In this document: positions 1-8,347 of the stretch, piece after piece
How the letters are laid out: the number at the start of each line of letters is the position of its first letter
Numbering within the stretch: the first letter of the stretch is position 1
Assembly: GCA_964506325.1 (NCBI GenBank)
Contig: CAZDLO010000002.1
Location: forward strand, 53,145-117,144
Source: CAINVV01 sp964506325
GTDB lineage: Bacteria > Bacteroidota > Bacteroidia > Bacteroidales > Prolixibacteraceae
Length of the DNA: 64,000 nt
Reading direction: 5' to 3'
Program-made: the position numbers and the translations under genes
Notes under the pieces: model-generated
Databases searched by the model: none
What the model was told of the DNA's origin: nothing
What the model saw: only the letters and a program-made list of their open reading frames with translations

Positions 1-1
1 A

Positions 2-859
2 TTTGACAGGAAGCAACTGCTGGATGAAAAAATAATAACCATAGCTCCCGGAACGCCAAGGTTAATAAGCCGGCAGGAACCAACATCCGCAGCAACCGGG
101 ATTCCTGGGGGAATGGTGAAGATACCTGCCGGGAAATTTATTTTTCATACTACCTGCGGTGATGAATTTATTCCTTATCCCAAAGAAAGAGCGGATTCCA
201 GTTATGACATGAAGGAGTTCCTGGCCGACAGGTTTCCTGTTACCAATCTCCAGTTCAGGGAGTTCCTGGTAAAATCCGGTTACCATCCCGCTGATACAGT
301 CAATTACCTGAGGAATTGGGTCAACGGGACTTACCGTACGGAGGAGGAAAAATTCCCGGTTGTCTATATATCTTATGAGGATGCACGAGCTTATGCAAAA
401 TGGGCAGGTAAGAGGCTTCCTACCGAACCTGAATGGCAATATGCTGCACAAACAACTGCCTGTAATGAGTGGCCATGGAAACAGACCACCCCCATCCGGA
501 GAAAAGAGGAGGTTGTTACCAATACCCTGACGGTTTTCAAAATCGAAGGTTTGGAACCGGGTTGTTGTAACAAGGGAGACGGAAAGCTTTACCCTACCGG
601 CAGTTACCCGAAGGGAGCCAACCCGTATGGGCTGGAAGACCTTGTCGGATGCGTCTGGCAGCTCACCAACGACATCTATGCCAACGGTAGTTACAGGTAC
701 ATCATACTGAAGGGTGGAAGTTATTTTAATCCTTCTTCCAGTTGGTGGTATGTGCAGGGTGGACCGAGGGAGTTGCATTACAGGCAGTTTTTACTGCGTG
801 TTTCACCAGGATTTGAACGGAATGGAACGGTTGGTTTCAGGTGCGTAAAGGATTTCTGA
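2..859 (+). CDS. SUMF1/formylglycine-generating-enzyme-like protein, 5' end cut by window
   Basis: The frame is open from base 2, so the gene starts outside the window and only its C-terminal 285 residues are seen. From residue 38 on it reads as an FGE-sulfatase (SUMF1/EgtB/PvdO) domain: MVKIPAGKF at its start, FPVTNLQFREFL, the segment RLPTEPEWQYAA, GLEDLVGCVWQLTND and the ending GGSYF...GTVGFRCV. Members act as formylglycine-generating enzymes or as non-catalytic ligand-binding modules; the usual catalytic Cys pair is not evident, so sulfatase activation is not claimed. The preceding 37 residues belong to another domain of a larger protein. The ATG at 113 lies inside the domain start motif and is unlikely to be the true start. 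A GH127-like hydrolase follows 108 bp downstream, suggesting a shared role in glycan breakdown. Confidence 0.75.
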   Translation, partial: FDRKQLLDEKIITIAPGTPRLISRQEPTSAATGIPGGMVKIPAGKFIFHTTCGDEFIPYPKERADSSYDMKEFLADRFPVTNLQFREFLVKSGYHPADTVNYLRNWVNGTYRTEEEKFPVVYISYEDARAYAKWAGKRLPTEPEWQYAAQTTACNEWPWKQTTPIRRKEEVVTNTLTVFKIEGLEPGCCNKGDGKLYPTGSYPKGANPYGLEDLVGCVWQLTNDIYANGSYRYIILKGGSYFNPSSSWWYVQGGPRELHYRQFLLRVSPGFERNGTVGFRCVKDF

Positions 860-967
860 AACTGAAAGTCAAGGATTATTGTTAGGCAGTTTTGGTTAGT
901 TGTATGTTTCTGACAATTAATAGTTTAAGTTATACATAGTTTTTAATTTGCTACTAAATTCAACGTA

Positions 968-2989
968 ATGGAGAATTGCATTAAATCATGGATAATATTG
1001 TTCCTGGTATCGCTGTGCGTCATGTCCTCCCAGGCACAACCGGCGGGAAGGAGCCGGGAGGTTACCTATCTGAACAACCGGGAGCCTCTTTTAAGAAAAC
1101 CGTTTATGGAATTGCCCCTGGGCGCAATCACTCCGGAAGGATGGCTGAAGGATCAGCTGGTGCGCCAGAAAAACGGTATGACAGGACAACTTGATGTTAT
1201 CTATGAAAAGGTAATGGGTGCAAGGAATGGCTGGCTTGGAGGTGACGGTGATGTTTGGGAAAGAGGTCCATACTGGATTGATGGCTTGTTGCCGCTTGCC
1301 TACCTGTTGAACGACCAGGAATTGATCTCAAAGGTTAAACCATGGGTGGAATGGGCACTCGGCAGTGCTCAGCCGGATGGTTATTTCGGACCATCGGCAG
1401 ACCGTGAGCCTGAGGCCGGTCTGCAGCGCACAAACGCCAGGGACTGGTGGCCCAAGATGGTGGTCCTGAAATTTTTACAGCAGTATTATACAGCCACCGG
1501 TGATGAAAGGGTTGTCAGGCTTATGCTGGGTTATTTCAGGTATCAATGGACGGAATTGCCAAAAACACCGCTGGATCACTGGACACACTGGGGAGCAGAC
1601 CGTGGCGGGGATAATCTGATGATGGTATACTGGCTGTATAATCTGACAGGTGAAAAATTCCTGTTGCAACTGGCGGAATTGATCCACAGCCAGACAGTAA
1701 ACTGGACTGAAGCCTTCCTGACCGGAAAATTGCGCTACCAGTGGAATTTTCATTGTGTCAATGTCGCACAGGGGATGAAAGAGCCGGGAGTCTATTACCA
1801 GCAGAAAAAGGAGACAAAGTATGTTGATGCCGTTAAAGCCGGATTGACAGATCTTCATGATTTTCATGGTTTTCCGGATGGTTTGTACGGTGCGGATGAA
1901 ATGTTGCATGGCAACAATCCCACTCAGGGTTCAGAGCTTTGTTCTGCAGTGGAAATGATGTTTTCGATGGAAACCATCCTGCCCATCACCGGGGAGGTGG
2001 TTTTTGCAGATCAGCTGGAAAGGGTGGCCTTCAATGCGCTGCCAACCCAGGCGACTGATAATTATGACAGCCGCCAGTATTTTCAGCAGGTTAACCAGGT
2101 TGTTGTGAGCCGTCATCCCAGGAATTTCAATACTGCCTACGAAGGTACCGGACAGCTCTTTGGTCCGCTCACCGGGTATCCATGCTGTACCTCCAACATG
2201 CACCAGGGATGGCCCAAATTCACGCAAAATTTATGGTATGCTTCTGAAGATAAGGGTATTGCTGCACTGGTTTATGCTCCGTCCAAAGTAAAGGTCAAGG
2301 TAGGGGACGGCTCTGTAATCAGAGTTACGGAAACTACATCTTATCCTTTTGATGAGACAATTCGTTTTACTTTGTCCATGGACAAAAACTCGGGCTTTCC
2401 TTTTCATTTAAGGATTCCCGCATGGTGCAGTAAATCTGTCATTGTTGTCAACGGCAAAACATGGAGTGAACCGGAAGGAAACAGGATTGTCACAATTACC
2501 AGGGAATGGTCTGATGGAGATGTTGTTGAATTAACCCTGCCAATGAAGGTTATTGTGAGCAGATGGTATGAAAATTCGGCAGCTGTTGAACGAGGTCCGC
2601 TGGTTTATGCGCTGAAAATTGGGGAGGAATGGAAAAAAATAACCAACAAGGACAAGTATGGCGAGTTCTATTATGAAGTTCACCCGCTTACCCCCTGGAA
2701 TTATGGCTTAACTGCCGCAGCCTTAAAAAATCCGGAGAATAATTTTGAAGTGATCAAAAAAAACCTCAAGCCTGGTATCTATCCATGGAACCTGGAAAAT
2801 GCGCCTGTTGAAATTACGACCAAAGGTGTGTCGATACCATTCTGGACCCTCTACAACGGATCGGCAGGTCCGTTGCCTTATAGTGAACAATATCAGCTCA
2901 AAACAGATCAGCCTGTTAAAATATCCCTGATCCCTTACGGTTGTACCACTTTGAGGATCACTGAATTCCCTGTTGTTCGGGTAAAATAG
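968..2989 (+). CDS. Secreted GH127-like (DUF1680) beta-L-arabinofuranosidase-family glycoside hydrolase
   Basis: A 673-residue protein with a signal peptide (residues 1 to about 23, ending SSQAQ), so periplasmic or exported. The body is an (alpha/alpha)6 barrel of the DUF1680/GH127 type: RGPYWIDGLLPLAYLL near 100, QPDGYFGP near 135, WWPKMVVLKFLQQYY near 160. GH127 enzymes use a zinc-bound cysteine nucleophile; its ligands appear here as GSELC (E323, C325) and PCC (C406, C407). A beta-sandwich tail runs from about 440 to the end. Substrates of the family include beta-L-arabinofuranosides, and other DUF1680 groups act on other sugars, so the exact substrate is open. The gene stands alone between the FGE-like gene and a convergent gene starting at 4458. 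No clear promoter box was found upstream. Confidence 0.85.
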   Translation: MENCIKSWIILFLVSLCVMSSQAQPAGRSREVTYLNNREPLLRKPFMELPLGAITPEGWLKDQLVRQKNGMTGQLDVIYEKVMGARNGWLGGDGDVWERGPYWIDGLLPLAYLLNDQELISKVKPWVEWALGSAQPDGYFGPSADREPEAGLQRTNARDWWPKMVVLKFLQQYYTATGDERVVRLMLGYFRYQWTELPKTPLDHWTHWGADRGGDNLMMVYWLYNLTGEKFLLQLAELIHSQTVNWTEAFLTGKLRYQWNFHCVNVAQGMKEPGVYYQQKKETKYVDAVKAGLTDLHDFHGFPDGLYGADEMLHGNNPTQGSELCSAVEMMFSMETILPITGEVVFADQLERVAFNALPTQATDNYDSRQYFQQVNQVVVSRHPRNFNTAYEGTGQLFGPLTGYPCCTSNMHQGWPKFTQNLWYASEDKGIAALVYAPSKVKVKVGDGSVIRVTETTSYPFDETIRFTLSMDKNSGFPFHLRIPAWCSKSVIVVNGKTWSEPEGNRIVTITREWSDGDVVELTLPMKVIVSRWYENSAAVERGPLVYALKIGEEWKKITNKDKYGEFYYEVHPLTPWNYGLTAAALKNPENNFEVIKKNLKPGIYPWNLENAPVEITTKGVSIPFWTLYNGSAGPLPYSEQYQLKTDQPVKISLIPYGCTTLRITEFPVVRVK

Positions 2990-3054
2990 GAATAGAGCAG
3001 CTACAGGATAGGGTGGATAAATGACTGGACAGGCTTTAAAATTCCTGGAAGGAA

Positions 3055-4458
3055 TCACCTCTTTTGCTTGAAATGGTTGTCCCTGTAAATTTTGAGAAAA
3101 AGTGTCTCAAAATTGTGCGACGGCGATAGGGCCGGTGATAGAACCAGTTTCTGATCAGGTGAAATGAGGTAAAAGACAGGGACAGTCCGTAACAAGAAAT
3201 CAGATTCTGCCTGTTCAATATCTGCCGGCCGGTAAAGTTGCCACGGATATTTTTTATCATTCCAGATTTTGACAGAACCTGCGAAATTCTTATCCAGAGA
3301 AACGGGTACAACTGTCAGGATCGTCTTAAGCTTTTTCTCCAGGCTAAGTAGTGAATCAAGTTCAGCCATGCTGTCTTTGCTGTCACTCCTGAAAAAAACA
3401 AGGTACAGGTATTTTCCGTTTGTCCGCAGTTGTGAAGCAACCTCTTTCTGGTCTATTAGTTTCAGGGCAGGCGCCTGGTTTCCCTCTTGCAGTAAAGTAA
3501 TCCCTTTGATGATGCCTGGAAGTGATTCTTGAAGTGGGTTAAAAGTTGCCTGGCTGGCTGCTTCTTTTAAGCCTTTAAGCATAAGTGATTTATCTGATTT
3601 ATTGGAGAAGTATCCGTCGTAAAAGCATTTTGCCGCCACTAGTTCTGCCACAGGTTGTTTAAGGCCTTCCTTTTTCAATTGATTCACCCAGCCTTTGAAA
3701 TTACCCTGTTTTCCCGGTAATATATCTTCGCTATGCCTTATATCAAGCGACCTGAAAACCAGGTAATCTGAAAATATTGAATTGAAAAGCTGCTGATAGG
3801 CCGGATGTGCAAAAAAGACATCCCCGTTGGCAAAATACTTCTCAATGACTGTCTCTTTCCCGGGCTCGGTAACTGCGAGCTCCAGCTCACCGTAACTGTA
3901 TGTTTTAAGGATTTTCAGGTAGCTGCTGTTGCCGGCAGGATTGTTTTTTTCGAGCCGTGAAATTATCGCTTTTACCGTATCTGCTGATCTTTTCTGGTAA
4001 ATGTCGTGGGTATGCGATGCCACTTCTTTGTTGTATTCAGTCAGGAAGGCCCTAACCAGGAAGTTGGTATCTGTTGTTTTAACTCCCTTAAGGCCCAGCC
4101 AGAATAATTCAGGTTTAAAGTATGGACTTGCTGCCTCAACGGAAGTTCGCTGTGAAAACGGGGGAAGGGATATGTTGTATTCTTTCCCAGGTTCAACCAC
4201 TATTGTGCCTTTGAATTTTTCGAGGTCAGTATACACCTCAGTGGTTTGAGAAACACTGAATGAAATCTTAAATGACCCATCTTGCCCGATCTTCGTTCCT
4301 GCCAGTTTTTGCAGGTGGCGAGAAACCGGTTCCGGGAAATGGTAGAAAATCAGTTCTTTACCGGCATAATCCGCAGAAAGTCCCCGAATTGTTACATTTT
4401 GCCCGGATAGGAATCCGAAGGAAAGAAGGATAATACCAGTCAGAAATAATCGGAGCAT
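3055..4458 (-). CDS. Exported thioredoxin-fold (TlpA-like) protein with the CxxC replaced by SxxS
   Basis: 467 residues with a signal peptide (1 to about 19, LLSFGFLSGQ). Residues about 20-110 form a beta-rich N-terminal domain like the DUF4369 part of Bacteroidota TlpA proteins; 120-320 are helical; 325-455 read as a thioredoxin/AhpC fold (GNQAPALKLID, LYLVFFRSDSKDSM, then TVPVFYLISPD with the cis-proline P427). The redox pair is S360 and S363 instead of Cys, so thiol-disulfide exchange should be impossible; a binding or scaffolding role in the periplasm is an inference. It begins 2 bp after the coaD stop and so is translated from the same message. Start ATG is the only sensible one before the signal peptide. 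Confidence 0.75.
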   Translation of the reverse strand: MLRLFLTGIILLSFGFLSGQNVTIRGLSADYAGKELIFYHFPEPVSRHLQKLAGTKIGQDGSFKISFSVSQTTEVYTDLEKFKGTIVVEPGKEYNISLPPFSQRTSVEAASPYFKPELFWLGLKGVKTTDTNFLVRAFLTEYNKEVASHTHDIYQKRSADTVKAIISRLEKNNPAGNSSYLKILKTYSYGELELAVTEPGKETVIEKYFANGDVFFAHPAYQQLFNSIFSDYLVFRSLDIRHSEDILPGKQGNFKGWVNQLKKEGLKQPVAELVAAKCFYDGYFSNKSDKSLMLKGLKEAASQATFNPLQESLPGIIKGITLLQEGNQAPALKLIDQKEVASQLRTNGKYLYLVFFRSDSKDSMAELDSLLSLEKKLKTILTVVPVSLDKNFAGSVKIWNDKKYPWQLYRPADIEQAESDFLLRTVPVFYLISPDQKLVLSPALSPSHNFETLFLKIYRDNHFKQKR

Positions 4459-4460
4459 AG

Positions 4461-4949
4461 TCAGAATTCTTCCGGTTCATCGTAAAATTCATCAATGTTA
4501 AGGCAGGCTGGAAGGAATTGAGAGGCATCCCCCCTGTGCCGTATAATATCCCTGACTATGGTTGAATTGATGGCAGTATGCTCGGGTAATGTGAGCAGGA
4601 ACACTGTCTCAATATCCTCATACATCTTCTTGTTCATCTGGCCAATGGCCCTTTCATACTCAAAATCGGCGGCGGTTCTTAATCCCCTGAGAATATACTG
4701 AGCATGCACCTTCCTGCAATAATCAACAGTCAGTCCCTCATATTTCCCGACTTTTATTTTTGGCTCATCCTGAAAAACAGCTTTTATCCAGTCTTTGCGT
4801 TTATTCAGGGGATAATAGGCCCTTTTGTTTGAGTTGTATCCGATCATGATAATTATCTCATCAAACATAGGCAGGGCGCGCCTGATGATAGACTCATGCC
4901 CGATGGTCAACGGATCAAATGAGCCCGGGAAGACTGCTATTTTTTTCAT
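4461..4949 (-). CDS. coaD: Phosphopantetheine adenylyltransferase
   Basis: Catalyses ATP plus 4'-phosphopantetheine to dephospho-CoA, the fourth step of coenzyme A synthesis, in the cytoplasm. The protein is 162 residues, normal for the family. Seen motifs: FPGSFDPLTIGH at the N-terminus with the T/HxGH nucleotidyltransferase signature, LRGLRTAADFEYE in the middle, and the INSTIVRDI segment near the C-terminus. The ATG at 4949 is chosen; a GTG 18 bp upstream (4967) is in frame but its G is the last base of a TAGATTTG promoter box, so it cannot be the start. The thioredoxin-fold gene follows directly. Confidence 0.95.
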   Translation of the reverse strand: MKKIAVFPGSFDPLTIGHESIIRRALPMFDEIIIMIGYNSNKRAYYPLNKRKDWIKAVFQDEPKIKVGKYEGLTVDYCRKVHAQYILRGLRTAADFEYERAIGQMNKKMYEDIETVFLLTLPEHTAINSTIVRDIIRHRGDASQFLPACLNIDEFYDEPEEF

Positions 4950-4966
4950 TTCTGCAATTTGTATCA

Positions 4967-4974
4967 CAAATCTA
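4967..4974 (-). promoter_or_regulatory. Bacteroidota -7 promoter box upstream of coaD
   Basis: TAGATTTG on the minus strand fits the TAnnTTTG consensus of Bacteroidota vegetative promoters. It ends 17 bp before the coaD ATG, implying a very short leader. No good -33 TTTG was found. Confidence 0.5.
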
Positions 4975-5027
4975 TAAAGAAAAGTATGAAAATGATCTTT
5001 TCACAGGAATCATTCCTTTTATATAGT

Positions 5028-5035
5028 TATTTTTG
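5028..5035 (+). promoter_or_regulatory. Bacteroidota -7 promoter box upstream of hydF
   Basis: TATTTTTG matches TAnnTTTG and lies 42 bp before the hydF ATG. The coaD and hydF promoters are divergent within 60 bp. A -33 element is not obvious. Confidence 0.4.
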
Positions 5036-5077
5036 AATCAGTGAGGCATTGTTTAAGAATGCTTAAGGAATGAAGCC

Positions 5078-6325
5078 ATGACAGAAAGAGACATAATTGG
5101 AATATTCGGTTCAATGAACGCGGGTAAAAGTTCCCTGATGAACCTGCTTACACAGCAGGAAAGCTCTATCGTGGATGCCACACCGGGAACTACGGCGGAT
5201 ACGAGGGTCACCCTTATGGAATTGCATGGAATAGGGCCGGTGAAATTAATGGATACAGCCGGATCGGATGAATCCGAACTTCTCGGTGAAAAAAAGCGAA
5301 AGAAAGTGCATGCTGCACTCAGGGAATGCGATCTTGTTTTATTGGTAATTGACCCTGCATCCCACAGTTTTCAGGGTAATCTGCAGCTTCTGGAACAAGC
5401 TGTTGAGGAAGAAAAGCAGCTACTGGTAGTGTATAATCTGTTTAATTCTTCGGATGAAGATAAAATTTCATCCGTTGAGAAGGAAATGCCAGGATTGCTG
5501 AAATTTCCCAAAGTCATAATTTCCGTTCTTCAGCATGGTAACCGCGCCCAGTTATTAACTTTCATCCTGGATCAATACATCCCCAAAAATATCCCTGTTG
5601 AATTGCTGCCGTTTATCAGGCCTGATGAATTTTATATCCTGAATATTCCCATGGATGAAGAAACGCCACCGGGAAGATACCTGAGGCCCCAGGCGATGGC
5701 CGAGGAATACATCACCAGGCATTGGGGATATCCTGTATCCTACCGGATGAACCTAACCCTGGCCAGGGCAGGAGACAAGTCAGAGAGGCAGCGATGGGAG
5801 AGCTTCCTGGGAAGTTTTAATAAAATACCCAGGGGCATCATAACGGATTCCCAGGCCATGGATATCATGGGCAGATGGACTCCTGCTGAAATTGAACTGA
5901 CCACTTTCTCGATCATGATGATCAACTACATGAGCAGGGGGCAACTGGCCGAATTTGCCAGCGCTGTGCGGGTGATGGATACTTTGGTGCCCGGCGATAC
6001 CATCCTGATTGCTGAAGCTTGCAACCATTCAAGAATCCACGAAGACATAGGTACGGTTCAGATACCGTATTTAATCCGGAAACACCATCCCGGCATCGCT
6101 ATCAAACATGTTTTTGGAAGGGAATGGCCTGAACATGAAGAACTTCAGGGTGTCCGATTAGTGATTCATTGCGGTGGATGCATGATCACACCACAGAAAA
6201 TGGCAGCCAGGCTCCGCGAACTGAAAAGGTTAGATCTGCCCATAACCAATTACGGAATTTTCCTCTCCTATCTTCAGGGCAAAGAGATGTTGGAGAAGGT
6301 TTTACAACCCTGGAGCCGATCTTAA
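5078..6325 (+). CDS. hydF: [FeFe]-hydrogenase H-cluster maturation GTPase HydF
   Basis: HydF is the scaffold on which HydE and HydG build the 2Fe subcluster before transfer to the hydrogenase. The 415-residue length is typical. The N-terminal GTPase domain shows the P-loop GSMNAGKSS (11-19), switch region PGTTADTR (36-43) and DTAG (59-62). The C-terminal cluster domain shows C315-N-H317 and H364-C365-GG-C368, the CxH...HCxxC iron-sulfur motif. The G4 position, normally NKxD, reads NLFN (120-123), which is unusual. A SD-like AAGGA precedes the ATG. hydE, hydG and the hydrogenase are not in this window, so they must be encoded elsewhere if the pathway is complete. It converges on the POT gene. 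Confidence 0.93.
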   Translation: MTERDIIGIFGSMNAGKSSLMNLLTQQESSIVDATPGTTADTRVTLMELHGIGPVKLMDTAGSDESELLGEKKRKKVHAALRECDLVLLVIDPASHSFQGNLQLLEQAVEEEKQLLVVYNLFNSSDEDKISSVEKEMPGLLKFPKVIISVLQHGNRAQLLTFILDQYIPKNIPVELLPFIRPDEFYILNIPMDEETPPGRYLRPQAMAEEYITRHWGYPVSYRMNLTLARAGDKSERQRWESFLGSFNKIPRGIITDSQAMDIMGRWTPAEIELTTFSIMMINYMSRGQLAEFASAVRVMDTLVPGDTILIAEACNHSRIHEDIGTVQIPYLIRKHHPGIAIKHVFGREWPEHEELQGVRLVIHCGGCMITPQKMAARLRELKRLDLPITNYGIFLSYLQGKEMLEKVLQPWSRS

Positions 6326-6328
6326 ACA

Positions 6329-6391
6329 GATGATTCCGGACGGAGGTTTGCCAAATACCCTGAAATGGCAGCACCTTCATCCGGAATCATC
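6329..6391. terminator. Bidirectional terminator hairpin between hydF and the POT gene
   Basis: A perfect 12-bp inverted repeat (GATGATTCCGGA at 6329-6340, TCCGGAATCATC at 6380-6391) continues inward, after one mismatch, into a 6-bp stem (6342-6347 with 6373-6378, one G-U). It begins 3 bp after the hydF stop and ends 19 bp before the convergent POT gene. A short T run (ATTTTAAAA) follows on the plus strand. Confidence 0.65.
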
Positions 6392-6410
6392 ATTTTAAAA
6401 TCCCTGAATA

Positions 6411-8198
6411 TCACTTTGTAACTCTTTCCAGTTTTTTTAGCATCGTGAACATAAAGGCCGCAGACAAAAGGCAGCACACGATGAAGATGGACCATAATAC
6501 CCAGAGGTCCAGCCTGCTCCAGAAATAACTGCCTACTACGAGTAACTTATTACCAATCGCAGTTGCGAGATGCCAGCCGCCCTGCNNNNNNNNNNAAGTA
6601 ATGCCCACCGGACTGAGTTTCGAAACCAATGAAAGTCCCATCGGGCTCAGAAACAACTCCGCAATGGTGAATATGAGGTATCCATTGATCAGCCAGTAGG
6701 GTGTTACCCTGGATGAATCCGGAACTGCCTGTCCGTTAAGCGTGTGGGGAGAGATCATATTGAGGGATGATACCAATATCAGCATAAATGCGACCGCTGC
6801 AATGATCATTCCGAAGCCGATCTTTTTCGGGGTGGATGGCTCGATATTTTTCCTGTTCAACCATCCGAACAAACTCATCACCAATGGGGTGAGGAAGACA
6901 ATAAACAGCGGATTAAAGGACTGGAAGATTTCCGGTGCAATTGCATTCTCAGGCTGGTAAGATTTGACATAAAGCCAGGCAAGAATAGATCCAACGACGA
7001 CGAGACCAATACCCATAAGACGCTCATTCATTGTTTTTTCTTTGCCTATTGCAACGAAAAGGCCTGTAAGGGCACCAAAAACGCACAGGATAGACCATGG
7101 GCCGAAAAACAGGTTGGTGAGCGGTCCGACCTGTTTAGAAATGTAATCACGGGCAAAGAAGGTAAGCGTAAGGCCATTCTGATGGAATGACATCCAAAAG
7201 AAAATAACAACCAGGAATACCATGAGCAGCGCCATGATCCGCGGTTTCTCTTCTTTGTTGGCTATCAGGATAATCCAGGTCGAAAAGGCTGCAAAAAGAC
7301 TGACAGCCAGGGCTATATCGAGATTGTTTAATCCGAAGTAGATAATTGAGAAGATGGCACCGGCAACAAGAAGTGCAATGATCAGTGATTTTGTGCCGCG
7401 GTCAATTTTAACTGCGTTGGCAGTAGTAACTCTTTCTTTATTGGGCAGATGTTTCTGGAAAAACAGGTATACCAGCAGGGAAACCACCATGGCACCGGCA
7501 GCAACCCCGAAAGCATAGTTGTAACCCCTGGAGAAAACATCGAGATAGTTGTGTGCAAATTGTCCAAGATCGCCTACCTGTCCTGAAATGGTTGCTTTTT
7601 GTGCAAGTGTTTGAAATTGAGCTGTATCTGCCAGTTTGCCATCAATGTACTGGTGGCAAAGTGAAGGTAAACTGCCATCATGCAGAAATCCGTTGGTTTT
7701 TAGCCACCAGTTGCGGATGCCATTGGCAGCATGAGGTGCGAAAAAAGCGCCGACATTGATTCCCATGTAGAAAACCATAAAAGCGGAATCACGCATCTTA
7801 GAATATTTCGGATTGTCATAAAGCTGACCAACTACTGCCTGCAGATTTCCCTTGAACATTCCGTTCCCGAATGCTATAACAAAGAGAGAAACGAGGGTAA
7901 TAGTCAGTGATAGTCCGGGGATCGCCATAAGAATATAGCCTGTGAGCATGATCAGTATTCCAGCAAGAATGACCAGCTTATATTTATTGGTCGAATCAGC
8001 TATAAGTCCTCCGATCAATGCAAGCGCATATATTCCAAAGTAAAAATTGCTGTAATAGCTTCCTGCTTCCTGTTCTGTCAATCCGTATTTCACCTGCAGG
8101 AAGAGTACCAGGATCGCCATCATGGTATAAAAACCAAACCGCTCGCCCATATTGGCAAAAAAGGCCACAATAAGGCCTCTGGGATGTCCTTTTAACAT
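6411..8198 (-). CDS. POT (PTR2/DtpA-like) proton-coupled peptide transporter, interrupted by an assembly gap
   Basis: About 595 residues with some 12-14 membrane helices; an inner-membrane proton/peptide symporter of the major facilitator superfamily. The N-terminus shows the POT signature GERFGFYTMMAILVLFL (ExxERFxYY type) and the later segment FLSPMGLSLVSKLSP followed by QGGWHLATAIGN is the family's conserved helix. A loop insert between helices (about residues 170-215) is usual in Bacteroidota members. Ten N at 6586-6595 break the coding sequence just before QGGWHLATAIGN; the frame appears to continue across, but the gap length is a filler value. It has its own promoter box at 8230-8237 and does not share a message with its neighbours. 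Confidence 0.9.
   Translation of the reverse strand: MLKGHPRGLIVAFFANMGERFGFYTMMAILVLFLQVKYGLTEQEAGSYYSNFYFGIYALALIGGLIADSTNKYKLVILAGILIMLTGYILMAIPGLSLTITLVSLFVIAFGNGMFKGNLQAVVGQLYDNPKYSKMRDSAFMVFYMGINVGAFFAPHAANGIRNWWLKTNGFLHDGSLPSLCHQYIDGKLADTAQFQTLAQKATISGQVGDLGQFAHNYLDVFSRGYNYAFGVAAGAMVVSLLVYLFFQKHLPNKERVTTANAVKIDRGTKSLIIALLVAGAIFSIIYFGLNNLDIALAVSLFAAFSTWIILIANKEEKPRIMALLMVFLVVIFFWMSFHQNGLTLTFFARDYISKQVGPLTNLFFGPWSILCVFGALTGLFVAIGKEKTMNERLMGIGLVVVGSILAWLYVKSYQPENAIAPEIFQSFNPLFIVFLTPLVMSLFGWLNRKNIEPSTPKKIGFGMIIAAVAFMLILVSSLNMISPHTLNGQAVPDSSRVTPYWLINGYLIFTIAELFLSPMGLSLVSKLSPVGITXXXXQGGWHLATAIGNKLLVVGSYFWSRLDLWVLWSIFIVCCLLSAAFMFTMLKKLERVTK
6586..6595. other. Assembly gap (10 N)
   Basis: Ten unknown bases inside the POT transporter gene. 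In family members the segment between the conserved SP and QGGW parts is usually about three residues shorter or longer than shown here, so the true gap length need not be 10. Confidence 0.99.
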
Positions 8199-8229
8199 AA
8201 GTTTATAGTTTGAATTTGATTACTAATGG

Positions 8230-8237
8230 CAAATATA
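8230..8237 (-). promoter_or_regulatory. Bacteroidota -7 promoter box upstream of the POT gene
   Basis: TATATTTG on the minus strand is an exact TAnnTTTG match, 31 bp before the POT ATG at 8198. The -33 region is weak. Confidence 0.5.
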
Positions 8238-8318
8238 AGAAAAAGTTATTGAGTAAATGAAGGACTTTAGTCACTTGTTTGTTGGGTCCTAAATCAGGAT
8301 AGTGTCGAAAATTTGGAT

Positions 8319-8326
8319 TATATTTG
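8319..8326 (+). promoter_or_regulatory. Bacteroidota -7 promoter box upstream of the NAD(P)HX repair gene
   Basis: TATATTTG is an exact TAnnTTTG match. An in-frame TTG at 8324 is the end of this box and therefore cannot be the translation start; the ATG at 8348 is. Confidence 0.5.
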
Positions 8327-8347
8327 AATTTATTCAGGGACAACTTT

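Noticed and set aside
62..778. A long minus-strand reading frame (238 codons) opposite the FGE-like gene
   Set aside because: No family features; the plus strand encodes a clear FGE domain over the same bases.
6586..6595. Possible frameshift or pseudogene in the POT transporter
   Set aside because: The break is an N gap; sequence on both sides matches the family in what appears to be one frame.
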